Part shown: positions 1-10,834 of the stretch, in pieces | Layout: each line of letters opens with the position of its first letter | How positions within the stretch are numbered: position 1 is the stretch's first letter | NCBI RefSeq assembly: GCF_018320785.1 | Contig: NC_054876.1 | Location: 17,134,212 to 17,198,211, forward strand | Source of the DNA: Cheilinus undulatus | Taxonomy: Eukaryota > Chordata > Actinopteri > Labriformes > Labridae | Reading direction: 5' to 3' | DNA length: 64,000 nucleotides | Notes under the pieces: generated by a model | What the model was told of the DNA's origin: nothing | The model's input: the letters and a program-made list of their open reading frames with translations, nothing else | Database searches by the model: none | Position numbers and translations under genes: made by a program

Positions 1-473
1 TTAGCCATTTACAGAAATAGTCACAAAACGTTAGCACGCATTTTAGCGTAAAACATACGAAATTTAAAGGGTATTTACACGTGTAAAACAGGTGGCTTTG
101 TCGAAGCAAAATAACAGAATTTACCTAAAAACGTATGAACTGAGGCTGTAATAGCTAGTTTCTCTAGTATCATTTGATACCCTTTATTTCTCAGTAAGGT
201 GTTATATTTCTTGTGTTTAAGCACTTAAAAGAAACGACTGTTTGTTTTTTTACCACACGGCGATGGACGTCTCTACTGCGTGAGTGCATCAAATTTCTCG
301 TTTGTTTGCGGCATATAGCATGTTATGCCGCAATTTAACGCTGCTTAATATGCCATAACTTAAAATAAATGCACTAAAGCGATTAAATTGTCCCCATGTT
401 TGTCTATCATCCCTTCATCGTGCCCCACGAGCCAGGAAGGAGAAACAAATCGTCCTAAAAGCGCTAACGTTAC
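1..473 (-). other. flot2 intron 1 (partial)
   Basis: AT-rich sequence downstream of the flot2 exon 1 donor. No exon, RNA gene or clear transposon was seen in it. Confidence 0.6.
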
Positions 474-522
474 CTGAAACCACAAGGGCCTCGTTTGGTC
501 CAACGGTGTGGCAGTTTCCCAT
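474..522 (-). CDS. flot2: flotillin-2, first coding exon (partial gene)
   Basis: Read on the minus strand, the ATG at 522-520 opens a 16-codon exon beginning MGNCHTVGPNEALVVS and ending at a clean splice donor (CAG/GTAACG, GT at 473-472). This is the hallmark N-terminus of flotillin-2, a membrane-scaffold protein of the SPFH/prohibitin family that sits on the cytoplasmic face of plasma membrane and endosomes and forms hetero-oligomers with flotillin-1. Gly2 (myristoylation) and Cys4 (palmitoylation), known lipid anchors of the family, are both present. The phase-1 exon leaves G as the first base of the next glycine codon. Exon 2 and the rest of the gene lie left of the window, so bases 1-473 are its first intron. 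Which teleost duplicate (a or b) this is cannot be told from 16 residues. Confidence 0.86.
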
Positions 523-2289
523 TTTACCGACAGAAAAAACTCGTATTCAAACCAACTCGACGCATAAAAAAGTAATTAGCCTCCAAACCCTATTTTCTTC
601 CAATTTTTTCCAGCAACTCTCCGTAATCGATGATTTTTTTTTCAGGGAACAGTCGAGCAACGGCTGCGTCAAGGTGAGCGAAATACGAGTGGCATTTCCG
701 CTCTGTACCTTCAAAATAAAAGAAACGCTACTTTCACGTACGCGTTTTAGATTTATTTTGTAGATTGAGGCGGCAGATTTCTGCTTTTCTGTTGCAACGA
801 CTCGACTCATATGATCAGGAACCCCTCCCATGTAATCAGCCCCTCCTCCGCAGTTGAGGGATACGATATCATAAAAAAATATGGGCGTGGTTGTTTAAAT
901 TTCTTCTCACGCATGTTACCTAAACAAGAATCACAGTTATTTTCCTAAGATGTAGAGAGATATAATGCCCTTTGATCAGTGGCCAGATCGCGTCCTTTAT
1001 TATCATTACTGTGGGCAGAGATTGCTGTGATGGCAACAATTTAAATAACTAGTATGCGAGAAATAAATGAAGGGGTGATACACTTGTAAACTGCTGTTCA
1101 GAAGTTGTTAAATACCAGTAAAGCCCCTAGGCCTATATGGTTTCAACACACAAAAGCTACCCTTTTCTCTCATTTCTAAATGCTCCATGCCAGCACTGTG
1201 CTTTGGCTTTCTATTATAGCCTTTCACAGCCAGTACAGACCAGAAGAAAGCTTTACAGACCTATTGATTTTCTGGGGCTGAGTGAAAGTAACCATATGGA
1301 AAATCCATCTTTAACAACTGTCTGTCAAATCCATGGGATTATACCTGTACCATAACAATTTTTGATCTCCAAAGTTAGATTTAAGGAGTATTGCAAAATG
1401 GCACATCCTGCACCCAGCCTTTCATCATACCTATAATCACTAGAGCTTACATGAATTCTTTCTAGAGAAAGCCATCAGTAACTAGAGGTAAATGGACACA
1501 ACTATTGTACTCAAATAAAAGTACAGTTATTTTGGTTAAAATTGACTTGGGTAGAAGTAAAAGTACTGGTCTGTATATCTACTCAAGTAAAAGTGAAAGT
1601 ATTTCATTTTAAGTAACTTTAAGTACTGATTAGCTACTGAGGAATTGTGCAGTAAAATATGATCTTTCCCTATTAGCAAGAACAAGCAAATAGATCTCCA
1701 ACCAGGTTGTTCAGATTAAGTCACACCTCTATTATGAATTGAAATACGAAGCAAAAATGTCACTGTTAAATAAACTAAAATAGCATTCAATTTAACACTT
1801 TAAAATGTCTATACACATATTAAAACTACACGTTGAAAGTGTTTAATATTTTTCAGTATGACAGAGCTGCAGTAACTCTTAAAAATCTGTGGCATGGTGT
1901 GTCTCCATTTGGCATATTTTCATGGGCGCAACCCACATACTCAGCTCTGTGGCCCCATTTAAAAGGGAAATAAACAGGCTTTCTGACGGTATAAGATTTA
2001 TTGCCAAGAAGCTTTGTTATAACAAAGAAATAATCTGCCAAACACAAATTTCCTTACTTTTTGTGCTAAGTTTATATGTTTTGTGCCTCTAGGAAGACAA
2101 AATGTGATAACAAAGAATGAAAATGCTACCAGTATTTACCACTGTAGTATGCATTTAGGCTTTCTCAGAATATTTGAAATTACACAATGAGAGAAAAAAA
2201 TGATACTATAAGGTAGCTGAATGTAAGGTGTTTTTTCTTTTATTCTTTTTTTTCCTTTTACTTACTTAACCTAAACCAAACTCCCAGGC
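523..2289. other. flot2 5' flank and repeat-rich intergenic DNA
   Basis: Contains the presumed flot2 promoter and 5' UTR (about 523-900); no TATA box or other element could be assigned. Around 1520-1625 is a degenerate tract rich in AGTAAAAGTA words, seen often in fish genomes. About 1276-1490 resembles 5285-5460 (same orientation), so it is a dispersed or duplicated repeat. No coding exon was recognised; the small open frames here lack family motifs. Confidence 0.5.
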
Positions 2290-3936
2290 AGCTGGGGATC
2301 AAAAGTGGGCAGATGAACTAAACACCTACTTCTGTAGGTTTGAGGAGATATCTGCCCCTCCCCGCAGCTGTGTCAGCCCTGCAGCAGCCCCCCTCCTCTG
2401 ATCTCCCAGCACTCTGCCCAAGTCCCCCTCTCACTCCCCCCTACAGAATTCAGCTCACCACCACCACCTCCACCCCCCAATTCTCCTTCCAGCCCCCCAT
2501 CTACACTCCGAGACACACAGCCCCCCCCACTCCAACCTGTCCCTCACACCTCTCCAGGTGAGGAACCAGCTGAGGAGGATAAAGACCAAGAAGGCTGCAG
2601 GACCAGACGGCCTCACTTCTAGGCTCCTCAGGTCCTGCTCAGACCAGCTGAGTGGGATCATTGGACATCTGTTCAACCAGAGCATGAAACTGGGAGGGGT
2701 ACCTAGCCTCTGGAAGACATCCTGCGTGGTACCCATGCCTAAGACCCTGCATCCCAAGGACCCTAGCTGCTACAGGCAGGTGGCCCTAATATCCCACCTC
2801 ATGAAGACCCTGGAGCGGCTGGTCCTTGAACACCTGCACTCCCTGGTGAGCTCGTCCATGGACCCTGGCATCGGGGTTGATGATGCCATCATCTTCCTCC
2901 TCCATTGAGCTTTGTCTCACCTGGAGTCACCTGGAAGCTCTGTTCAGGTCCTCTTCCTGGACCTCAGCAGTGCTTTCAATACCATCAGGCTGGACATCCT
3001 GAGGGACAAGCTGGAGCTGTCTGGAGTGGATTGTGGACTATCACCAACCGCCCACAGTATGTGAGGACCCGGGACTGTGCATCAGAGACTGTCCTCTGCA
3101 GTGTAGGGGCCCCCAAGGGAATGGTGCTGGTGCCGTTCCTCTTCACCCTCTACAATGCTGACTTTTCCCACCTGTCACCCACCTGTCACCTGCAGACGTT
3201 GACGACCTGACGACTCTGCCATCGTCGGCCTCATCACAGATGGGGACGACCGGTTGTACAGAGGACTCATCCAGGACTTTGTGGGCTGGTGCCAGCGGAA
3301 CCACCTCCAGATTAATGCTAGTAAGACCAAGGAGCTGGTTGTGGACTTTCGTCGGCGCCCCCACTCCCCCCCATCACCAGTAAACATCCAGGGAAGGGAC
3401 ATTGAAGTGGTGACATCTTACAAGTACCTGGGTGTTCATCTGAACCATAAACTGGACTGGACTGATAACACCACTGCACTTTACAAAAAAGGTCAGAGCA
3501 GACTCTATCCGCTCAGGAGGCTGAGGTCTTTTGGGGTGCAGGGGGCATTCCTGAAGACCTTCTATGACTCTGTTGTGGCCTCGGCCATCTTCTACAGCGT
3601 GGTCTGCTGGGGGAGCAGCATCACAGAAGCTGACAGGAAGGGGCTGGACAAACTGATAAAGAAGGTCAGCTCTGTCCTGGGATGCCCTCTGGAGCCTGTG
3701 GAGGAGGTGGTGGAGAGGAGGATGACAACCAAGCTGTCCTCCATGATGGACAACAACTCCAACCCCCTCCAACACACACTCACAGCACTCAGGAGCTCCA
3801 TTAGTGACAGGACGCTACAAGTGTGTGAAGGAGAGGTATCGCAAGTCTTTCCTTCCTGCTGCTGTTAGGCTCTACAACAGAAACTGCGCAAAATAATCTG
3901 TGCAATAACTAATATTTTTATGTATAATCTGTACAC

Positions 3937-4689
3937 CTCCACCTCTCTCTGGAACGGTTTGCAACTGAGTGTGAAACGGCCTTCATTAAGACGGCCTTGG
4001 TCCTCAGTCGGAAAAGGGTGGAATGCCCTCTCCAGGTTGGGAATTAGATCCTGCCCGGAGTGGAGGAGTTCAAGTATCTCGGGGTCTTGTTCACGAGTGA
4101 GGGAAGAATGGAGCGGGAGATCGACAGACGGATCAGTGTGGTTTAAGTAGTGATGGGGTCTCTGCATCGGTCTGTCATGGAAGAAAGAGCTGAGTCGAAA
4201 GGCGAAGCTCTCAATTTACCGGGCGATCTACATTCCCACCCTCACCTATGGTCATGAGTGGTGGGTAGTGACCGAAAGAACGAGATCGCGGATACAGGCA
4301 GCTGAAATGAGTTTCCTCCGCAGGGTGTCTGGGCTCTCCCTTAGAGATAGGGTGAGAAGTTTGGCCATCCGGGAGAGACTCGGAGTAGAGCCGCTGCTCC
4401 TCCGTGTTGAGAGGAGCCAGATGAGGTGGCTTGGGCATCTGGTCCGGATGCCTCCTGGACGCCTTTCTGGTGAGGTGTTCCAGGCAGGTCCCACTGGGAG
4501 GAGGCCCCAGGGAAGACCCAGGACACGCTGGAGAGACTATGTCGCTCAGCTGGCCTGGGAACGCCTTGGGATCCCCTGGGAAGAGCTGGATGAAGTGGCT
4601 GGAGAGAGGGAAGTCTGGGCTTCCCTGCTTAGGCTGCTGCCCCCGCGACCCGATCTCAGATAAGCGGAAGAAGATGGATGGATGGATGG
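3937..4689 (+). mobile_element. Rex3-like (RTE clade) LINE 3' fragment
   Basis: 5'-truncated LINE inserted inside the L2-type element. The end of the reverse-transcriptase ORF is readable at 4268-4662 (for example VERSQMRWLGHLVRMPPGRL and RPRTRWRDYVAQLAWERLG, ending at a TAA), while the part before 4268 needs frame changes. It ends in a short 3' UTR and repeated GATG units, the diagnostic tail of teleost Rex3. A 10-bp target-site duplication, ATCTGTACAC, flanks it at 3927-3936 and 4690-4699. This fixes both ends and proves that it inserted after the surrounding LINE. Confidence 0.82.
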
Positions 4690-4702
4690 ATCTGTACACG
4701 TT

Positions 4703-4704
<2 letters not shown>

Positions 4705-4760
<56 letters not shown>
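4705..4760. repeat. (TA)n microsatellite
   Basis: Uninterrupted TA dinucleotides of about 56 bases within the 3' UTR of the L2-type LINE, followed by imperfect TATATG/TGTATA repeats to about 4790. It creates spurious Tyr-Ile repeat open frames on both strands. Confidence 0.95.
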
Positions 4761-4765
<5 letters not shown>

Positions 4766-5041
4766 GTATATATATGTGTATATAGGTGTACATATTATTA
4801 TATCAACCACACCCAAGCTGTAATATACCCAACCTGTACATAACTGTTTGTAAATACTATTTATAATTTGTAAGACAACGTTTTTATATTCCATATTTTT
4901 GTATTTATTAGTGCTCTTGAAATACTACTTTTATTCGTACTCTATTTCTATTGTTTTCCTGTCACCAAATGACCTGTTTTGTCCTGCTTTGTCTAAGATA
5001 CTTTTTGCTGCTGTAAATTGGAATTTCCCCTTGTGGGAAAT

Positions 5042-7144
5042 TTTTTTCAGCGCAGTTAAAACCAGGGAAGAAAAGCATCTCTTCAAAGGAAAAAAACTTT
5101 CATTTCCCTTTTCAGGTTACTCTCTGAATTTAAAGTTTTAAGTCTACAACCTCTATAGATTACCGTACAAATAAAAAACAAAAATATGTAAGACTATATA
5201 GACTTGCATTTAAGAACTTTAGATACATTTTAGAGCATTTATTTGGGTGATTTATCAACTTTTGATACTTTTTAAGATCCATATGAAAAATATGAAAATC
5301 TTTAACAGCTGTCTTTCAGATTCAAAGGAGTATACTTGTATGATTGCAATATTGCTAAAGGGACGGCCCATCCTGCGCCCAGCCTTTCAACAGACCTGTA
5401 ATCACTAGAGACCTACATGACTTCTTTCTAGTGAAAGTCATTAATAACACCTTACCAGCTGCATCTGGTGAACTATCTGATGCAGTCTGTGTAAGGTGGC
5501 ACAACCTGACTAATTGTATGACTCCTAGATTTTGCTGTCTACGGTGATTGACCTTAATCAGTCAGGCAATGCTTTGTTATGTGCCTTATTTTTCTCACTT
5601 TGGCAAAAAATTTTTTTACTTGTATAACACAAATAATGCTCCACCAGACAAACTCTGACAAATTATTTTGCTTAAGGATGTCTTACTTCACTGTATTGAC
5701 TATCACTGTTTTGTAAGTGATATCTGTGCCCTGATAATGCTTTGTTTATTTTCCATGTGGCTTGCAGATGGACATGTGGGTGTTGCAGTACTAAAGGACA
5801 AGACATGCTCAAGGGTATGACCAGATCGGGACAAGCCCTGACCCTCTGCAACCAGCATGCAACATTGTTAAAAACTGGATATGCAAATACATCTAGTGTG
5901 ACATAGCATTCTAGCCTGCTGTGCTCTAGAGGGCTGCAAAGAAGCTCAGGCCATGATCTAATGTCAGGGCCTGAGCTTCTTGCTGACTGACAAAGATCCT
6001 CAAAACAACAAAGAAAATAATGGACAGCTGCTCAATAGTCTGTTGGCACAATGCAAAACTCTCAATTCAGCAGTCCTCTCATCACAAATGTGTCACTGCC
6101 CTGGTCTATATTAGAACCAACCCATGTATCATTCGTTCATTTAATATTTGATTGATAATTGAATAACAAATAATTAAAAAAAGGTTCATTTTCTTGTTTT
6201 TATTTCTGAAACAAAATCAAATAATCAAGAAATGATGCGTCTATTTGACTTTTGCTATTAATGTTGGTATCAGAGAATGTAATAAGAAAAAACGGGCATA
6301 AGCAGTTAGTATGATTTCAGTATTAATTTGCATAGCCTGGTGCAGGTGTTGTGCTGTGCAGAAAGCATCCTGAGAATCACATGCCCATCACTGAGGAGTT
6401 CATGTTTTCTGGAATGATACACAGAACACAAACACTGACAAAAAAAGACCTGGGCAAAAGAGGAGCAGGACGTGGTAATACATGACCATCATGTCCTCCC
6501 ACTTTGGTTCTGCTTAAACTGGTGTGAACAAGGGCTGGTTCACCAGAAAGCACCGAGGTTCTGAGTCCCCAGAACAGAACCAGTGCCAGAACCAGAACCG
6601 TGTCTGTCCGAAAACACCTACTGACTGCTATTCAAACCTCAGTCATCCAAGGTGCCAGTTTCATCCAGCAGGGGGCCCACTGACACAAAACACCAGTGAC
6701 AAAGTGAGCTGCATGTAATAATCCCACCAATGCAGTGAGTTATCTGAGTTTGTCCTTTATGTTGATATCCTTGGACTGCTACTTATATGTAAGTTCATGT
6801 AAACTTACCCTATGATCTTTTATTGCTTTATAGGTAGGTGTCAGTATACAATATTTTTGTATTTAGAGCCAACAGCCTTGTTGTAGTAATGTGACATTGT
6901 TCATTATGTGGTCCTAAACATTTTTGACAGATTATATAAAGTTATAGCTAATCCCTAAGGTATCTGGAGGTGTTTTCACAGTGAATTTCTGTGATGTAGC
7001 TCAGCCATCATTACGCCTTGAGACATTCATATTAATATTACAACAGCATGATATTTCACATAGCTGTGTGTTAATTCGCTGTACATTATGGCTTTGTGGG
7101 ATCACAAGAGAACACAGCACATTCACACAGGCTGCACACTAGCT
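5042..7144. other. intergenic DNA, no gene seen
   Basis: AT-rich sequence. About 5285-5460 resembles 1276-1490. A perfect inverted repeat is at 5939-5981 (listed separately). Around 6530-6610 is a purine-rich stretch with repeated AGAACCAG words. No exon, tRNA or recognisable transposase was found. Confidence 0.5.
5939..5981. repeat. perfect 14-bp inverted repeat (hairpin)
   Basis: The arm AAGAAGCTCAGGCC at 5939-5952 is exactly complementary to GGCCTGAGCTTCTT at 5968-5981, with a 15-nt loop. Beyond the stem the pairing stops. It could be a relic of a MITE or a structured RNA hairpin; the stem is shorter than a typical pre-miRNA. Confidence 0.8.
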
Positions 7145-7543
7145 CTTTTGTGTGAGGCATGGTTCACATCAGGCAATGCTTCTTGAGAACAGCAAACTCA
7201 AAACAGGTGTGTGTTTTTTATAGGGCAGGGCAGCTTTAACCAACACATCCAGTCTCATCACATTGATTGGACTCCAGGTTGGCTGAATCCTGGCTCCAAT
7301 TAGCTCTTGGAGAAGTCATTAGCTTAGGGGTTCACATACTTTTTCCACCCTGCACTGTGAATGTTTACATGTTTTGTTCAATAAAAACATGAAAACATAT
7401 CATTTTTGAGCGGCATTAGTTTAAGCAGACTGTGTTTGTCAATTGTTGTGACTGAGATGAACATCATAACACATTTTATGACCAATTTATGCAGAAGTCC
7501 AAGAAATCCCAAAGGGTTCACATACTTTTTCTTGCAACTGTAT
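7145..7543. mobile_element. Tc1-like nonautonomous remnant
   Basis: Contains two direct copies of GGTTCACATACTTTTT (near 7329 and 7517), and the second is followed by CTTGCAACTGTA. This matches the direct-repeat/terminal structure of fish Tc1-like inverted repeats. No transposase is left between them. The left boundary is approximate. Confidence 0.5.
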
Positions 7544-8650
7544 GTCAGCTTTGGGCCAATAAAAACTCAGATATGATGGTGAGATATCACATAAATCTAT
7601 AACCTGGCACCCACTCATGCGTAGCGTTTGGGAAAGGGGAGAGCCTTTGAAAAAAAAAACTGGGTGATTGGATGAACATGCTGTCTGTCACATCTTTACA
7701 GGCCAATCAGAGCAACAAAACACATGACGTAGCCACCAGCAAGCAGGCCCCTACCAAAGGAGTGAACTCCATTAGAGTTGCATAACGCAAACTAGGGCAA
7801 CTGTAGACATGTCAGTACACGACTTTTGTCATTTTTGAAAAGAAAACAACTCACTGCTGTTCTTTGTTCTTCTTTTAACATCAAGTTCTGATAAAACTGG
7901 CACTTTAGCAGCATCCATGCTAATGTCTTCCACCATGATTGCACTGGCCTCTTGTTGCTGCTCGCTTACATCATGACTCCACTGTGCCCAAAAGTACTGC
8001 CCCTCCATGCTGAGTGGTCCTGTCACTTTCTAACCGGGCCCAAATGGTTCAGATGGGAGCTTTGCAAGATGGATTCGCCAGTAAGAAACACGGAAATGGG
8101 CGTATCCATCAAAAAACAAAACGTGTCTCATTAGCTAATGTCTTAATGTGCTCTCGCTTTAGGGGGGTGATTTTTTTTGTACCACAATCGTTTAGATTGT
8201 ACTTAGGAAAAACCTCACTGCGGACTGATTGGTGCGTCTCATTTGATTGACTGATAGCTCGATAGGCAGAGGCTATGTTTCTGTCAACCAGAATGCTAGC
8301 TAGCTAACTGATAGGAAGTCGCGCTTAGTGGACGGGCCGTTAGGTTGATCCAAAGTTCAGTTGAGACCGTGATTTCAATATGGAAGCCGCCGCTGATTGG
8401 CTTCAAGAGCCGTTTGTGTCCACCTACTGTAAGCAGACGACTGACGTCACACAGGGTTTGTCCAATTCTTTCTACAGTCTATGGAGCTGACGTGATTTCA
8501 GAGGTGCTTGTAAGTTTAGGACTTACAAAAAGCTATAAGTGGCTGTCTGTGAATCAAAAATGTGTTTCTATTGTCCAGGTTAAACTATGGATGAAACCAG
8601 TATGTATAAAAAATGTGTAATTAATGCTCATAAATGTGATTGATTTCTTA
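7544..8650. other. intergenic, dispersed-repeat-like DNA
   Basis: GC-richer than its neighbours. The segment about 8370-8485 (ATATGGAAGCCGCCGCTGAT, then GACTGACGTCACACAGGG and TACAGTCTATGG) looks like a common interspersed fish repeat, but I cannot name the family or its borders. No gene was recognised. Confidence 0.35.
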
Positions 8651-8870
8651 CCTCCGCCAACGAGGTTATGTGATCAGGTAGTTTTGTTCGTTTGTTAGCA
8701 ACATAGCTCAAAAAGTTGTGGACGGATTTTGATGAAATTTTCAGGAAATGTCAGAAATGGCATAAGGAAGAACTGATTAAATTTTGGGGGAGATCCGGAT
8801 TACCATCTGGATCCAGGAATTTTTTAAAGGATTCTGTACTATTGGGAGATAGGGTTAATGGCGGAGGTCT
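8651..8870 (+). repeat. MITE-like element, copy 1
   Basis: Starts CCTCCGCCA and ends TGGCGGAGG, so the termini are short inverted repeats. The interior shares GATGAAATTTTCAGGAAA, GATCCGGAT and ACTATTGGGAGATAGGG words with copies at 9282-9369 and 58119-58371. No coding capacity. The family name is unknown to me. Confidence 0.65.
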
Positions 8871-9281
8871 GCGCTGTTACCACTTTACACTAGGAGATGA
8901 CGAACATGAGTAACTTCCATCCCAGCAGCAGTTTTTGGTGTTTTTCTATTCAAAGTTTTGGAGTTTATAGAGTTTGAAAGACACACCCGGTTGAGGAGAT
9001 GAGTCAGAGCGTAACAGAGAGAAACAGAGAGAAAGACAGTGAATTGTAGTGAGAATACTCACAATGCTGGGAGGAATAAAGGAATATTCACCCTCTGCCA
9101 TGACTTCCAGTCGTCCAGTGAGACCATGGGTGAGACTGTAAGTGCATCTGTTGGCACAGGCAGGCAATGCTTCCACCATGACAGTCCATCCATAGCGAAG
9201 CCAATGCTTTGCCTCACTGTGATTCCACCCCACCTGGGAGGGAGTAATCGGCACATGCTGTGGAGGTGGGCACATGGGGAC
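8871..9281. other. intergenic DNA between two MITE-like copies
   Basis: No gene or repeat family recognised. The overlapping open frames on both strands lack family motifs. Confidence 0.4.
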
Positions 9282-9369
9282 TGATCCAGGAGTTTTCTAA
9301 AGAATTCTTCACTATTGGGAGATAGGGCTAATGGTGGAGGTCTGTGCTCTCTGAGTGCTTTTCTAGTTA
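9282..9369 (+). repeat. MITE-like element, copy 2 (3' fragment)
   Basis: Only the 3' part is present: GATCCAGGAG, ACTATTGGGAGATAGGG, then GGAGGTCTGTGCTCTCTGAG and CTTTTCTAGTT. The Rex3-like LINE starts about 16 bases further on. Confidence 0.6.
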
Positions 9370-9385
9370 ATCTTTGTTTTAGTTA

Positions 9386-10834
9386 CTGGCAAGGTGCCAG
9401 GTGTAGTTGAGATTTGACCAAAGATGCTGACATTTTTGGGCTGTCATGGCTGACATGCCTCTTCAATGTTGCATGGAGGTCTGGGACAGTGCCTGTGGAA
9501 TGGCGGCCCAGGGTGGTGGTTCCCATTTTTAAAAAGAGGGACCAGAGGGTATGCTCCAAATATCAGGGTGTCAAACTACTCAGCCTCCCAGGGAAAACTC
9601 ACTCTAGAGAGCTGGAAAAGAGGTTTTGGCCGATTGTTGAACCTCAGGTTGAGGAGTAACAATGCAGATTTCATCCTGGTCGTGGAACAGTGGATCAGCT
9701 CTTTACTCTTGCAGGGCTCTTTGAGGGGCATGGGAGTTTGCACATCCAGTCTAAATGTGTTTCATGGACTTGGATGGCTCATGTTGGCAGTACTGTGGGA
9801 ATATGGGGTCCTGGTGCCGCTGTGGCGAGCCATCAGGTCCTTCTATAACCAAAGTGAAAGTTGTGTCCACATCCTTAGCACAAAGTCTGTGGGTGTTGAC
9901 CTCTGCCAGGGCTGCCCCTTATCTCCGATTCCATTTGGGATTTTCATGGACAGGATCTTAAGGGGCATTCGGGAGGAGGAGAGTTTCTGGTTTGGGGAGC
10001 TCAGAATTTCATCTCTGATGTTTGCAGAAGATGTGCTTCTTCTGTGTTCCTTGGCTGGGGACCTCTAGCAGGCACTGGGATGGTCTGCGGCTGAGTGCAA
10101 AGCAGCTGGTTTAAGAATAAGCACTTCCAAGTCCAAGGCCATGGTGCTCTGCCAGAAAATGGTGGATTGCTCCCTCTGGGTGGGGAGTGAGTCTTTGCCC
10201 CAAATGAAGGAGTTCAAGTATCTCAGGGTCTTGCTCACAAGTAAGGCTAGAATGGACTGTGAGATTGACAGGTAGACTGGTGCAGCTTTAGCAGTTTGTA
10301 GGCACTGTACAGAACTGTTGTGGTGAAGAGGGAGCTGAGCTGGATGGCAAAGCTTTCAATTTAACGGTCAATCTTTATCCCAAGCCTCACCTATGGTCAT
10401 GATCTCTGGGTAAGGATCGTAAGAATGAGATTACGGGTTCAAGAGGTTAAAAGTAGATTTCACAGGAGGGTGTCAGGGCTCAGCCTCAGAGGTAAGGTGA
10501 GGAGCTTGGACATCTGGAGGGGTCTTGAAGAAGAGCTGCTGCTCCTTCACGTCAAAAGGAGCCAGTTGAGGTGGTTTGGGCATCTGATCAGGACTCCTCC
10601 TGGTTTGCTTCCCTTCAGAAGTCTTCCGGGAACATCCAAATGGGAGGAGACCCCAGGGCAGATCCAGAACTTGCTGGAGGGATTATACTATACCATCTGG
10701 CCTGGGAGCGCCTCAGAATTCCTTTAGGAGAAACAGGGACTGCTGTGGAGAGGGACGTCTGGGTTGACTTACTTTGTCTGCTGCAACCGACCCCAGATAA
10801 GTGGAAGAAGATGGATGGATGGATGGATGGATGG
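9386..10834 (+). mobile_element. Rex3-like (RTE clade) LINE, degenerate copy
   Basis: A longer but more decayed copy of the family seen at 3937-4689. Reverse-transcriptase blocks occur in shifting frames: GLSWLTCLFNVAWRSGTVP near 9438, GVDLCQGCPLSP near 9892, and FAEDVLLLC near 10021 in place of the catalytic FADD box (one catalytic Asp changed to Glu). The C-terminal block includes KRSQLRWFGHLI and AWERL. It ends in a short 3' UTR followed by five GGAT units at about 10811-10834. Several frame shifts and stops make it inactive. Confidence 0.8.

Larger units (their letters stand above)
2290..5041 (+). mobile_element. L2/CR1-type LINE, 5'-truncated, split by a Rex3-like insertion
   Basis: A non-LTR retrotransposon remnant. 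Conceptual translation gives reverse-transcriptase blocks in several frames: KKAAGPDGLTSRLLR near 2588, a C-terminal RT/thumb region from about 3254 (HLQINASKTKELVVDF, then YKYLGVHLNHKLDW) and a tail ending with a stop near 3866. The palm region around 2905-3250 is frame-shifted and no intact [FY]xDD box can be read, so it is dead. The 3' UTR is interrupted at 3937 by a Rex3-like element and resumes at 4700. It includes a (TA)n run and ends near 5041 with TTTCCCCTTGTGGGAA, which resembles the 3' end of fish L2-type LINEs. The clade is inferred from remembered protein similarity (L2/CR1/Rex1 group). Confidence 0.7.

Noticed and set aside
547..831. 94-codon minus-strand frame upstream of flot2 exon 1
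   Set aside because: It ends just upstream of the flot2 start in another frame, has no family motif and lies in the expected 5' UTR/promoter.
4211..4894. 227-codon minus-strand open frame with long Tyr-Ile repeats
   Set aside because: It is the antisense of the Rex3-like fragment read through a (TA)n microsatellite; the opposite strand carries the recognisable reverse-transcriptase end.
6524..6718. Gln/Asn-rich 64-codon frame
   Set aside because: Derived from a short AGAACCAG-type repeat; no evidence of a gene.
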